In this document: positions 7,896 to 16,935 of the stretch, one piece after another
Numbering within the stretch: the first letter of the stretch is position 1
How the letters are laid out: every line of letters begins with the position of its first letter
NCBI GenBank assembly: GCA_021740905.1
Contig: JAIOYV010000028.1
Span: forward strand, 1-64,000
Length of the DNA: 64,000 nucleotides
Reading direction: 5' to 3'
Origin: Bacteroidales bacterium
GTDB lineage: Bacteria > Bacteroidota > Bacteroidia > Bacteroidales > M50B96
The notes under the pieces: generated by a model
What the model saw: the letters and a program-made list of their open reading frames with translations, nothing else
Told to the model about the DNA's origin: nothing
Database searches by the model: none
Translations under genes and position numbers: made by a program

Positions 7896-10800
7896 TTACC
7901 GCTTCACAAATTTCACCTTCCGGTCTCCATTAACCACAGTCATATACATTCCCGGTTTTAATGTACTTACATTAAGCATAAGAGATGAGGACTCTGGTTT
8001 TTCATCCATTGCCAAACGCCCGGTAATATCGTAAATGCGAATACTTGAAATAATCTCATCGGAGCTAAAGTATAAATTGTCGGAAGCTGGTATTGGATAG
8101 ACTTTAAGATTATTCCCGGCATACATAGTCGTTTCAATGCTTAGGACTCCTTGCAACCAGCTCGATCCAAAATGGTTGTCAAGTTCGGGCGATATCAACA
8201 TAAGGTACTCGTCGGCTTGCGAGATAAGCGGCCAGGGTGCTGCAGGCCGATAGGAAACATGGTCGACAATAATGCCATTGCTATCGGCCAAAAGAATCAT
8301 TTCCCCTTCGTTGGCCAATTGTCCTGATGTCCATTGGAAAATTTGACCGGGTTGCGAAAGAAACAAATTCATATCGCGGACAAGCATGATTTTTTCTGAG
8401 GGTTCGATTAAAGTCCCATCAGAAAAAACAAAATTGATCGCATTGGAAACCGTGTATCCACTGAGGTCGATGGTATCTTGCCCCGGATTCAATAGTTTAA
8501 TGAATTCTTTATTGGCATTGATGGGATGAAAATATTGAATGTCGGAGATTAAAACTTTTGCTGTAGATGTAAAACTGTGGTCGAGGGTTCCCAGGTTCTG
8601 GCCATCGAGTGCGGCAAGCAATGCCCCGGATGTTGGTTTCAATTGAAAATTATAATCGGTAGGATTTACAAATTCGGGGTTCTCCCAAACATTGCTTATT
8701 CCATCCAGGGTATCGGTGTCGTAAATATTGTTTTCGGCTATTCCTGTCGATGCAGGATCAACAAACAGGGGCGTACCACTGGAGTTCGACAAGATCGAAT
8801 TGGAAATGGAGACCGTCCCCCCTCCCATTCCGGGATTTTTCTCAAACGCAGCCACTGCCGTAACATTGGAGTAAAACGTGAGGTGATCCATTTCAGCTTC
8901 GCCCAGGTCTTTGGCGCCAACCCCCATATTGCAATCAACAATGGTCGTATTCTTCACCAAAGCATTGGATTTTTGCCCGATAGAGATGCCCTTGTCAAAG
9001 CAATCGTTGATCAAACAATTCTCAATCAAAATATTCTCGCATCCTTCACCCAGGTCGATGCCATCGTTGTTGAATCCCAGAAATCCCTGGATGGAAGAAT
9101 TTCGGATCACTCCATCCGTTACTTCATCGTAATCAATGGCATCGGTGTCAGGCATATCATTCCCGGTAAATGTACAATCGCTGATGTAGCCATTGCCGTA
9201 CTTGATATTTATGAGATCGCCCGTCACATCAGAATGAAGGGTGCTATTCGTAAGTGTAATGTCGGAATACTCAGCAAATATTGGGTTGCTGAAATTAGAG
9301 GTCAGGATGAGATGGTCGATGACTACCACGCTGTACCAGGCCGAAATAGCTGCATTATTATGGATTGGATGCGGCCCCTTGCTCCCATCCTTTAGCTCAA
9401 GATAATTTAGATGGCTGGTATCGGTGGCATTATCGAAAGTCAGATTGCCCCACGATTCTGCCCCATAATCCTGATTCGCTTTAAAAAGAACTCTTTGTGA
9501 TTGGGTTCCGTTCACCTTCAAATCGCCCTGAATGATTAAGCGGGCATTCTCGGGAAACCAAATTTCAACCCCCGGATCAATGGATAACGAAACCCCTGAA
9601 TCGACTTTTATATCGCCGCTTGCAAGGTAGGGAGAGCAACCCATGGTGAGTGTTGTGTCTGCCTTGATTTCACTAGGCAGGATGCACTGTCCGGTAGGTG
9701 CAAAACGAGCTATATATCCTGCATTTCCAGTGAGGGTAATGGGTAAAGTTTGATTGGTTGAGGCAATCGCTGTGGTTGGTGTTTGCACCGAAAATGTCAT
9801 ATCGAAACTGATGTCAGAGCTTTGTCCGTTGTACTGATGGATTTCCACCGCAATCACATTCGTGTCATTTAACAGGGGGGCTTCAATCAGAAATTCAACC
9901 AGGTTATCCTCCGCATTGCCGGCCACTGCCTCGATAGCCCCGGTCTGATAATCAATAGTCCCGGATGGCATATTGCTTCGGGCTATTTCGGTACCATTTA
10001 AGTAGATCACAGCGCCATCATCCCTGCGGATATTAACGATTGCACTTAAAATATCTGGTGTTCCTGAATACAGGAATTGCTTCCTGAAATAGGTGGTAAT
10101 GTGCTTGTCCTGACTGTTGCTCCCGTACGAAACCACTGTGTTTTCATCCCCATCGCCATATCCCAATTCGGCCTGCCCCTGCGACCAGGAAGAATCATCG
10201 AAATTAACGGCCGTCCATGAGGTTCCGAGATTTAAACCACCGTCATTGTATTTCCATGTTTCCTGAAGAGATATTAATACCTGCGATTCGATGGTCGACC
10301 AACCTGTAAAATTATAGCCAGGATTAGGAACGGCTGTAAACTCCAATGGCATTTGTTCGAAATAGGGACCGTTCCAGGGCAAGTGAGGGATGATGAACTC
10401 GTTGATGCGAATCTGTCCTGCATCGGCAGGATAACAGGCTGCACCCAAATTCGCGAATGTGTTTAAGCCAAAAGTCGATTGGAGATTATTCATCATGAAA
10501 GCATGTCTTTCTTCGGCATAGCTTCTCAGATTTTGTACTTCATCTTCCCAGAACTGCACGCTTGCAATACCATTGCCATAACTCGAAGTGGTTCCGCTCC
10601 AGCGATTCACATGATAAGGGATTTCAGGTACGATAGGAGTTGCAAATTCATCAATTTTTTCGTTTACCCTATTGGGATGAAAAGTAGTGTAGATATGATC
10701 GTTAAAACGTTGGGCAAAGTAAGCTGCATAATCATCATTTTGAAATAGATGCTGCATCCAGATACGCGCATAGTCATACGAGCTTCCACCTTGAGGAGAA

Positions 10801-12371
10801 GAAAACTGGCTTATCGAGAAGGTACTATTTGTAAATGCCCGATCGAAATCAGCAAAAAGAAATTGCCATTTCCCTCCATCATGAGGTTTCCATAGCACTA
10901 CATTGTGCCCCCAGCTGGTATTGCCACACCATATTTCACTGATCCAATAATCGGTATAATTTTCAATGTCTAAGATGCTTGCAAGTTGATCGAAATTGGA
11001 TTGAATACTCAGGTCGGAGTTGAAGAGGCCATCCAATGTAAGAAACTGAGCATTTGTTCCCTCAGCCACAACCCCATCATTTTCAATTAGGTCATACGTG
11101 CCACTTTCCAATCCATAATTCTCTTCGATAAAACCTGCATCCACACTGGATCTCAGGTTGTGAATGCCCATATATTCCCCATTAACAAAAACAATACACT
11201 GCCTGAATCCCTGGTTCGCAACAGGTGCATTTTCCTGGGTAAGCGATTGCGACAGACCGTCCCTGATTGAGGTATAAGCCCAATCGCTTCCACCTACCCG
11301 TAAAACAAACTGATCGAAGGTACTTTGCACCCGGTCATCAAACAAGGGATAATCGAGTTTGCCTTTTCCATATTGACCACGGAATTCAATACCCAGCATT
11401 TTTTGAGGTAGTTGCCAACTGTAAAGACCCTTTATTTGCACACCGGCCCGCTCGTTAAAGACAGCCCGGTTGTTCCCGTCGTTTTCGAAAAATTCGATGT
11501 TCACAGGGTATTCCCATTCCGGTTTGAAACTCTGCACGTAAATTCCGGAATCAGGATCCCAGAAATAGTCGGGATTGGTGACCAGTGAAACAACCGGAAG
11601 TCCCCGGCTCTCAAAATCTTCCCCAATAAAATAAGAATTGGTGATGGCAGGCCCCGGAATAAAACCGTTCTGAAAAACCCTGGCCCTTACAAAGGTTGAC
11701 TGGTTCAAAGCAATTGCATTTGTATAAATAGGGTCAATTATAGTGGGAACGGTGCCATCCAATGTAAAGTGGATTGTCCCGCCAAGACTTGAAAGTTCGA
11801 CAGATTGAGGCGAACTATAAAACCCACCCCTCAGCGAAAATGAAGTTTCGTAATAGGTGATACCTGCATAAGGGAAAGAGTTGTTGTTTGAAGCACCGGG
11901 CGTAGATTGCGTGAAATAAGCCCAGGTTGTATTTCCATCGGTTTGCCGACCATAACTAATGTCGGTTTCCTGAAGGCCAAATGTGAAGCCATCCACCAGA
12001 TTAAGATTGGGGTTAAACAATCCTAGCTCCTCCCCTGCACTACTCAATTTGAACGAGGCGTGTATTAAGGTGTCGGTACCATCGGCCCAAATTAGTAGAT
12101 AACCATTTCCGGGAATGATGGTTCCTGAGGGAATTGCCCATTTGTCGGGATTGTTTAGGTTGTCGGTAATATAAAATCCCGACAGGTCAATAGTGTTTGA
12201 TGAAATGTTAAACAGCTCAATCCAGTCGGCACTTTCATCGTTATCGGGATCTGTTATGACCGATGAATTGGCAGCCATGAATTCGTTTATCACGATCTGT
12301 GATATTGCAAAGGGGTGGAAAAAAAGGATTCCACCAGTTATTATTAAAATTTTATACATCCAATTTGACAT
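7896..12371 (-). CDS. Giant T9SS-exported CotH-kinase / lamin-tail / beta-helix protein
   Basis: The likely start is 12371 (MSNWMYKILIITGGILFF, signal peptide) or 12359. An upstream ATG at 12470 would overlap the preceding gene and hide the signal. Domains in order: lamin-tail domain (IVINEFMAANS, DWIELFN, DLSGFYITDN); chitobiase-like C domain (IHFTLDGTVPT); CotH kinase domain (LPQKMLGIEFRGQYGKGKLD, GEYMGIHNLRSSVDAGF, WQFLFADFDRAF); a jelly-roll-like module (ITTYFRKQF, YLNGTEIARS); a right-handed beta-helix (DGIDLGEGCENILIENC and following); a second lamin-tail domain (DLSGYTVSNA); and a T9SS tail (VYPIPASDNLYF, GRLAMDEKPE). CotH proteins can be secreted protein kinases; whether this one is active is unproven. 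It lies about 80 bases downstream of the LanC-like gene, same strand. Confidence 0.85.
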   Translation of the reverse strand: MSNWMYKILIITGGILFFHPFAISQIVINEFMAANSSVITDPDNDESADWIELFNISSNTIDLSGFYITDNLNNPDKWAIPSGTIIPGNGYLLIWADGTDTLIHASFKLSSAGEELGLFNPNLNLVDGFTFGLQETDISYGRQTDGNTTWAYFTQSTPGASNNNSFPYAGITYYETSFSLRGGFYSSPQSVELSSLGGTIHFTLDGTVPTIIDPIYTNAIALNQSTFVRARVFQNGFIPGPAITNSYFIGEDFESRGLPVVSLVTNPDYFWDPDSGIYVQSFKPEWEYPVNIEFFENDGNNRAVFNERAGVQIKGLYSWQLPQKMLGIEFRGQYGKGKLDYPLFDDRVQSTFDQFVLRVGGSDWAYTSIRDGLSQSLTQENAPVANQGFRQCIVFVNGEYMGIHNLRSSVDAGFIEENYGLESGTYDLIENDGVVAEGTNAQFLTLDGLFNSDLSIQSNFDQLASILDIENYTDYWISEIWCGNTSWGHNVVLWKPHDGGKWQFLFADFDRAFTNSTFSISQFSSPQGGSSYDYARIWMQHLFQNDDYAAYFAQRFNDHIYTTFHPNRVNEKIDEFATPIVPEIPYHVNRWSGTTSSYGNGIASVQFWEDEVQNLRSYAEERHAFMMNNLQSTFGLNTFANLGAACYPADAGQIRINEFIIPHLPWNGPYFEQMPLEFTAVPNPGYNFTGWSTIESQVLISLQETWKYNDGGLNLGTSWTAVNFDDSSWSQGQAELGYGDGDENTVVSYGSNSQDKHITTYFRKQFLYSGTPDILSAIVNIRRDDGAVIYLNGTEIARSNMPSGTIDYQTGAIEAVAGNAEDNLVEFLIEAPLLNDTNVIAVEIHQYNGQSSDISFDMTFSVQTPTTAIASTNQTLPITLTGNAGYIARFAPTGQCILPSEIKADTTLTMGCSPYLASGDIKVDSGVSLSIDPGVEIWFPENARLIIQGDLKVNGTQSQRVLFKANQDYGAESWGNLTFDNATDTSHLNYLELKDGSKGPHPIHNNAAISAWYSVVVIDHLILTSNFSNPIFAEYSDITLTNSTLHSDVTGDLINIKYGNGYISDCTFTGNDMPDTDAIDYDEVTDGVIRNSSIQGFLGFNNDGIDLGEGCENILIENCLINDCFDKGISIGQKSNALVKNTTIVDCNMGVGAKDLGEAEMDHLTFYSNVTAVAAFEKNPGMGGGTVSISNSILSNSSGTPLFVDPASTGIAENNIYDTDTLDGISNVWENPEFVNPTDYNFQLKPTSGALLAALDGQNLGTLDHSFTSTAKVLISDIQYFHPINANKEFIKLLNPGQDTIDLSGYTVSNAINFVFSDGTLIEPSEKIMLVRDMNLFLSQPGQIFQWTSGQLANEGEMILLADSNGIIVDHVSYRPAAPWPLISQADEYLMLISPELDNHFGSSWLQGVLSIETTMYAGNNLKVYPIPASDNLYFSSDEIISSIRIYDITGRLAMDEKPESSSLMLNVSTLKPGMYMTVVNGDRKVKFVKR

Positions 12372-12451
12372 AGACAAACATAATAAATATTGTTGGTTAA
12401 CAATGAGAGGGGGTTCCTGTGTAAAATTTTCTAATTGGAAAGCACCAACTT

Positions 12452-14071
12452 TCAAGGAGATTTTAGGCATAAAATTTTGGTGGAATTAAAATACTTTCCG
12501 TCAACTTTTAACCTCGCAAAATAAATCCCAGAACTCACATTTTCGCCCAACTCATTTTTGCCGTCCCACTCTACTTCTTTGATTGGGATTTTGGAATTCG
12601 ATATCGGAATTGAACGGATCAATCTACCATCAATAGTATGTATCTCTATGCCTGCCTTTTCACTTCCTTCTAATCCCTGGATACGAATTACTGTGCTTTG
12701 AGTAAATGGATTGGGAAAGTTTTGTAAATGAACAGATGGATTTTCAATATTAGATTCAATCCTATAAGGAGATAGGTTTTGATTATTCAGCTTCAGGAAA
12801 AAATGCCCAACACCTGCTGTCCCGACAGAAAAACCTGTATAGAAGCCGCCAAATGTAGCCCAACGATAGCCGACACCCGAACTGTCTGCTTTACTTTCTA
12901 ACCATAATGCAGCATCTACAGCATTTTCGTAATAGAGACTATCATCCATAAGATTAAATAGCTCAAGAAAGAAATCACCCACTCCGGCAGCTCCATGGCA
13001 TACGGTAATATCATATTTGTATCCACCTGTATTGATGAGCCAGGCTGCACCCAATTTCGCATAATCAAGGTATACAGGGTCCGATGTAATTTGATAGAGT
13101 TTCATAAACGGCAAACAAGTCCCTGCCGGTCCGTGACACCAACCCGTGGCATAAGTGGGTGCAATACCTTCAAGTAGCCACCATTTACATCCTCCCGATT
13201 CAGGTTCGGCAATATCGATAAGCCACTGGGCAGCACCTTCTGCAAAATCCAGATAAACATTGTCATTTGCATGTTCGAATAGATCGGCAAGAAAATAGGC
13301 TATCCCTGCTGTACCATGCGAGAATCCGGTATAGATGGCTGGATTGTTATTTGAGATTTCCCATTTATAGCCACTGCCAACAGGTATAGCCTGATTTACT
13401 AAATAGTTTCCCGCAAACCGGGCGTAGGTCAAATACGCAGGATTGCTGGTTATTTCATATATCTTCAATAAAAAAAGACCAATGCCGGCGGAACCACTGA
13501 TAATATCTTTTGAATAGTCGGTGTAGCCCTGCCGATGTGCCCATTTGCATTGGAAGGGGCTTTCAAACACTGCCACACTCAAAATCCAATCCGCAGCACC
13601 TTTCGCATAATATAAATAAAGTGTGTCGCCGAAAGCTTCGTAGAGTTTTAGAAAAGCATCACCAGTTCCGGCTACCCCTGTATAAAGTCCAGCACTAAAT
13701 ATGGAACTCCCTTCCATCATGGGCCATTTGTAGCCAATGGAATCGGGTATTGCCTGTTCCATCAACCACTGCGCTCCACCCTCTGCAAATTGAGAATATT
13801 GTACATTCCCAGTTGCCTCGTATAGTTCGGAAAACAAAGTTGCAATTCCTGGAGAGCCATCGTACAGTTCGGTATAATAATTCGTGGTGCCGGTTGAATC
13901 CGCCCATTTATATCCATTGCCAACCGGAGTTGCCTCATTTACTAGCAACTCTCCGGCACCTTCGGCAAATTGCAGGAAATTATTAGAAGTCTGGCTTGCA
14001 AGTTCCTGGACTTGGCCAAATAATAATACTGTTAATAAAATTGCATTTAGAATTAGGTGTTTGCTTTTCAT
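12452..14071 (-). CDS. T9SS-exported LanC-like (lanthionine cyclase-fold) protein
   Basis: Start at 14071 (MKSKHLILNAILLTVLLFG, signal peptide); AGGAGG lies 12 bases upstream, whereas a GTG at 14083 overlaps it. Residues about 35-430 show seven hairpin units with a G..G turn: DGSPGIA, TGVAGTG, SGSAGIG, SHGTAGIA, WCHGPAGT, CHGAAGVG, VGTAGVG. LanC enzymes have seven such units in a double alpha barrel. The zinc ligands known in NisC are all present: Cys312 (GWCHG), Cys358 and His359 (VCHG), plus a His corresponding to the catalytic one (His252, GFSHG). The last 90 residues are a T9SS tail (FPNPFTQSTVIRIQ, SGIYFARLKVDGK). LanC proteins are normally cytoplasmic, so export is unusual. Substrate unknown; the next gene is a CotH kinase. 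An alternative is another alpha-barrel enzyme (epimerase-like), but the CHG/WC pattern favours LanC. Confidence 0.75.
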   Translation of the reverse strand: MKSKHLILNAILLTVLLFGQVQELASQTSNNFLQFAEGAGELLVNEATPVGNGYKWADSTGTTNYYTELYDGSPGIATLFSELYEATGNVQYSQFAEGGAQWLMEQAIPDSIGYKWPMMEGSSIFSAGLYTGVAGTGDAFLKLYEAFGDTLYLYYAKGAADWILSVAVFESPFQCKWAHRQGYTDYSKDIISGSAGIGLFLLKIYEITSNPAYLTYARFAGNYLVNQAIPVGSGYKWEISNNNPAIYTGFSHGTAGIAYFLADLFEHANDNVYLDFAEGAAQWLIDIAEPESGGCKWWLLEGIAPTYATGWCHGPAGTCLPFMKLYQITSDPVYLDYAKLGAAWLINTGGYKYDITVCHGAAGVGDFFLELFNLMDDSLYYENAVDAALWLESKADSSGVGYRWATFGGFYTGFSVGTAGVGHFFLKLNNQNLSPYRIESNIENPSVHLQNFPNPFTQSTVIRIQGLEGSEKAGIEIHTIDGRLIRSIPISNSKIPIKEVEWDGKNELGENVSSGIYFARLKVDGKYFNSTKILCLKSP

Positions 14072-14270
14072 AGGAATATTCACCCTCCTTTTTAATTACC
14101 AATTAAACAAAGGTAAGGATAGCTCAACATAATTCCTAATGAACATTAGGCACAAGCGGCCAATACTCTTTAAATGGAAATTGATGCATTGCATTAATGG
14201 GGAAAAGTTCAAATTATGCTATATTCAAAAGTAATATAGGTGTTTGGAGTTTGATTCATCAAAGCGACTC

Positions 14271-14669
14271 CTATTGCTTGATATACTCATTTTGAAAGCA
14301 ATCGTAACATTCATCGTACAGGATCAATTTATTATCATCCATTTCTACCGATTGTTTCGATTCGTCTTCGAAGATCATTAAATCGGAGAGTTGAGGTGTC
14401 CAAATAGACTGGCCTTTTACAAGATAATAAGATAATTCCTGCTCTAAAACTCCATTGACATACTTTGCAAACATATCCTCAGTAATCTCAATAGTAACCT
14501 GATTTCCTGTCGATTCAGGAGTCTCTACCGTACCTGATATCCCACCAGTGGATTTTATCCAGGTCCAAGTACCAAGGAGGTCCGTTGAATTCAAAAAGCT
14601 ATCTTTCTTTGAGCAAGAGGACAAGGTTCCAATAATCAGTAGGAACAAGAATATTTTTTTCATTTTCAA
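14271..14669 (-). CDS. Small lipoprotein, lipocalin-like
   Basis: The N-terminus MKMKKIFLFLLIIGTLSSCS has a lipobox (LSSC), so the mature protein is lipid-anchored. LLGTWTWIKSTGG followed by short strands and KLILYDECYDCFQNEY resembles the small lipocalin-like proteins common in Bacteroidota. It has two closely spaced Cys near the C-terminus (DECYDC). It is encoded just before the LanC-like gene on the same strand with a 200-base gap, so co-transcription is uncertain. Function unknown. Confidence 0.6.
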   Translation of the reverse strand: MKMKKIFLFLLIIGTLSSCSKKDSFLNSTDLLGTWTWIKSTGGISGTVETPESTGNQVTIEITEDMFAKYVNGVLEQELSYYLVKGQSIWTPQLSDLMIFEDESKQSVEMDDNKLILYDECYDCFQNEYIKQ

Positions 14670-14736
14670 AATGTTGGGTTAATACTGATCTGCTGGACGC
14701 AATAGTTTGATAAAAGGTTGCGGGGAAATCCCAATT

Positions 14737-15102
14737 TTATGGGTTTACACTAAGTACCCATGTCCAATCCAGGTTTAGTTCATCGTATTTTTGCTTGAGG
14801 AAATTGATGTCATTGATTACGCTTTGCCCACAAAGAACAACATCTGTCAATGAAGCTGTGGGGTTTCTTTTGAGACTCTTTCGTATCCAGGCCTCTATAT
14901 TCTCAATTACTTGGTGCGACATAGGGGCGTCTTCCAGGTCATCCAGGGTTATCGCGTTTACTTCCTCGGAGTATTCGGTATAAGCCTCTTCCTTGTCGGG
15001 ATAAGCCAGGCTTTCGAATTCTGATAAATTAGCCCAGTTGTTGCTTGCGATTACAACTCCAATTTGAATAAGGTCGTAGTATCCGACTTTGCTGCCGGAC
15101 AT
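14737..15102 (-). CDS. Hypothetical small soluble protein
   Basis: The 121-residue protein is acidic, with no signal peptide or membrane helix: MSGSKVGYYDLIQIGVVIAS, then NNWANLSEFESLAYPDKEEA, and a C-terminal stretch VVLCGQSVINDINFLKQKYD ending NLDWTWVLSVNP. I do not recognise the family. The gene sits alone between a lipoprotein gene (68 bases downstream) and a stretch of AT-rich repeats. It may be an accessory gene acquired with the block. Confidence 0.5.
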   Translation of the reverse strand: MSGSKVGYYDLIQIGVVIASNNWANLSEFESLAYPDKEEAYTEYSEEVNAITLDDLEDAPMSHQVIENIEAWIRKSLKRNPTASLTDVVLCGQSVINDINFLKQKYDELNLDWTWVLSVNP

Positions 15103-15149
15103 TTATAAGTCGATGATTAATAGAGGCATAAGGCTATTTATTAATGTTT

Positions 15150-15200
15150 ATTTTTTATTGATTATTGATTATTGATTATTGACAATTGTGTATTGATCCT
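15150..15200. repeat. TTGATTA-type word repeat
   Basis: The word TTGATTA recurs about every 8 bases (TTTTTATTGATTATTGATTA and onward), then GACAATTGTG. Similar TCAATAATCA/ATTGTCAATAA words occur at 20,608-20,640, 43,310-43,345, 45,220-45,242 and 52,741-52,770. It abuts the 5' end of a decayed permease gene. Confidence 0.5.
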
Positions 15201-15225
15201 GTTCAAGCCGAGACATTCAAATTGA

Positions 15226-15477
15226 TTCATCGCGCGATTTAGTGCTGAAACAGCTCTAGCCATTGCTGTTATTGGAAGCACATTAGGAGGTATTCCGGTA
15301 AGCACCACCCACACCATTACCGGAGCTATTATGGGCGTAGGTTTAACAGAAAGAGTTTCTGCTATCCGGTGGGGAGTGGCTGGCAATATCATATTGGCAT
15401 TGGTATTTACGATTCCGGGAACCATGCTTTTAAGTGGTGGAGTTTATTGGATTATATCACAGTTCATTAGACAGTAA
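15226..15477 (+). pseudogene. PiT-family inorganic phosphate permease, C-terminal remnant
   Basis: The plus strand from 15226 to a TAA at 15475-15477 reads RFSAETALAIAVIGSTLG, then GIPVSTTHTITGAIMGVG, ERVSAIRWGVAGNI and FTIPGTMLLSGGVYW. This is the conserved C-terminal half-repeat of PiT phosphate:cation symporters, with the signature GIPVSTTHT. The stretch before 15226 has a stop and repeat DNA, so about 80% of a normal permease is missing and no start remains. The break lies at the TTGATTA repeat. It is a relic of a deletion. The intact gene downstream is a Kup transporter, but no link is implied. Confidence 0.8.
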
Positions 15478-15627
15478 TAAAAGGTCAATGGGATACGCTA
15501 AAAAAGTCACAGATTACAAAGAAAGGCAGATTTCAAACTCAATATCTCTTTGGTTTTTGTGACATTCGTAATTCCTAATTGTTGGGTGTTACTTCATAGT
15601 ATAGTACCGTCTAAATGAAAAGGTAAA

Positions 15628-15996
15628 ATGAAAAAAAATATTACATACATATATTTGCTGATTTTGCTGTTTGTTGGGCTGAATATCGAATCTCAGGCTC
15701 AAGAAATAAAGGAAAAACAGAATCAAATTACAGGTCAGACAACCTCAGCTAATAATTGTTATATGACTGGTTATTATGATTTTTTCAATCATGATGCCAA
15801 TATGAAAACCAGTCAGCAATTGGTTCAACACATTCTCCCCTCATTTCAGAAATTTCCTTTTGGTGTACTTTTTAATGAAAAGGTAGCCGAATTATTTAGA
15901 AATAGAAAAATATTAAAGTACATATTGATTGCTAAATTTCAGGTAGTTCGATTCGAAGGCCCTGATATTATACATCCCTTCAACTATTTCTGGTAG
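15628..15996 (+). CDS. Hypothetical exported protein, possibly truncated
   Basis: The 122-residue protein has a signal peptide (MKKNITYIYLLILLFVGLNI, cleavage near SQAQ). The mature part includes TTSANNCYMTGYYDFFNH and NEKVAELFRNRKILKYIL, with no recognised family. It follows the permease relic by 150 bases and precedes a membrane-anchored unknown by about 100 bases. The abrupt end FNYFW and the decayed neighbourhood leave open that it is a shortened gene. Confidence 0.4.
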   Translation: MKKNITYIYLLILLFVGLNIESQAQEIKEKQNQITGQTTSANNCYMTGYYDFFNHDANMKTSQQLVQHILPSFQKFPFGVLFNEKVAELFRNRKILKYILIAKFQVVRFEGPDIIHPFNYFW

Positions 15997-16092
15997 TCAT
16001 GATTTTTTAAGAATCCAAAGCTTTCGGCTTTTCTGTAAATACAGATTAAGCCTTCAATTAGTATGCTTATTATTCAATAAAAAATTAAAAAT

Positions 16093-16716
16093 ATGGACTC
16101 AAATATGATATTGATCTGGTCAATTATAATTTTGACCACCATTTTACTGGTAGTTTTTATTCAAAATAACAACAAGAAAAAGTTAAAGAAGACAATTTCT
16201 GTTTTACAAGACTTTGCCAAGGAATTAAATAGTATGATTTCAAATTACGACCATTGGGACAAAACCCTTATAGGGATAGATAACAAGGGAGTAAACAAAC
16301 TATTTTTTATAAGGACAACCAGGGATAAAGAATTCAGAGAGGTGATAAACCTTGCAGAAGTTAAGGATTGCCGATTGGCCAAGACAGAGAGGAATGTCCA
16401 CTATAATAGTAACAATGTTAGTGCTATTGATAGAATAGTGTTGGTGTTTTCTTTTATTGATACCCACAAACCGGATATTGCATTGGAATTTTACAATTCC
16501 GATTACGACCAGCTGATCTTAACGGGTGAGTTGCAACTTGCCCAAAAATGGTCAGGCATCGTACAAAGTATTCTTTCAACAAACAAAAACAGGAAAAGCG
16601 AAGTTTACAAAGCTAAACTAGAAGCACCTTCTATTATAAAATTATCGAATAGTCCTAAACGTCTGCAAATTGATCCTTCCAAAAGCAAAGCCAAATATAT
16701 TAAACATGCTATCTAA
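16093..16716 (+). CDS. Hypothetical membrane-anchored protein
   Basis: The 207-residue protein starts MDSNMILIWSIIILTTILLV, one N-terminal membrane helix, then a Lys-rich stop-transfer region (NNNKKKLKKTISVLQ) and a soluble domain of mixed alpha/beta character (LIGIDNKGVNKLFFIR, IDRIVLVFSFIDTHKP, LALEFY). It probably faces the cytoplasm. The C-terminus is basic (KRLQIDPSKSKAKYIKHAI). Family not recognised. It precedes kup by about 220 bases; an imperfect GGGAAGCTTTCC hairpin at 16,790-16,810 between them could end its transcript. Confidence 0.55.
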   Translation: MDSNMILIWSIIILTTILLVVFIQNNNKKKLKKTISVLQDFAKELNSMISNYDHWDKTLIGIDNKGVNKLFFIRTTRDKEFREVINLAEVKDCRLAKTERNVHYNSNNVSAIDRIVLVFSFIDTHKPDIALEFYNSDYDQLILTGELQLAQKWSGIVQSILSTNKNRKSEVYKAKLEAPSIIKLSNSPKRLQIDPSKSKAKYIKHAI

Positions 16717-16935
16717 GAATATGTGATACTCTGTGATAAGGTATAATTTCGTGAAGATGAGGATAGTTTTCTACTGAAATTGCAAAATCAGGAGGGAAGC
16801 TTTCCTCTTTCTTTACAATATTATCCGATTCTTAAAAAGAGTTAATTCTGGGTTAAGGAAATCAACAATACTTCTTAGTATTTTCTGAGGGAGAAAATTT
16901 ATTTGAAGAGAAAAACTTTACTTTTGATAATTCAA

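Noticed and set aside
8577-9395. Plus-strand 272-codon open frame
   Set aside because: It lies antisense to the CotH/beta-helix gene, has no domain, and follows that gene's codon structure.
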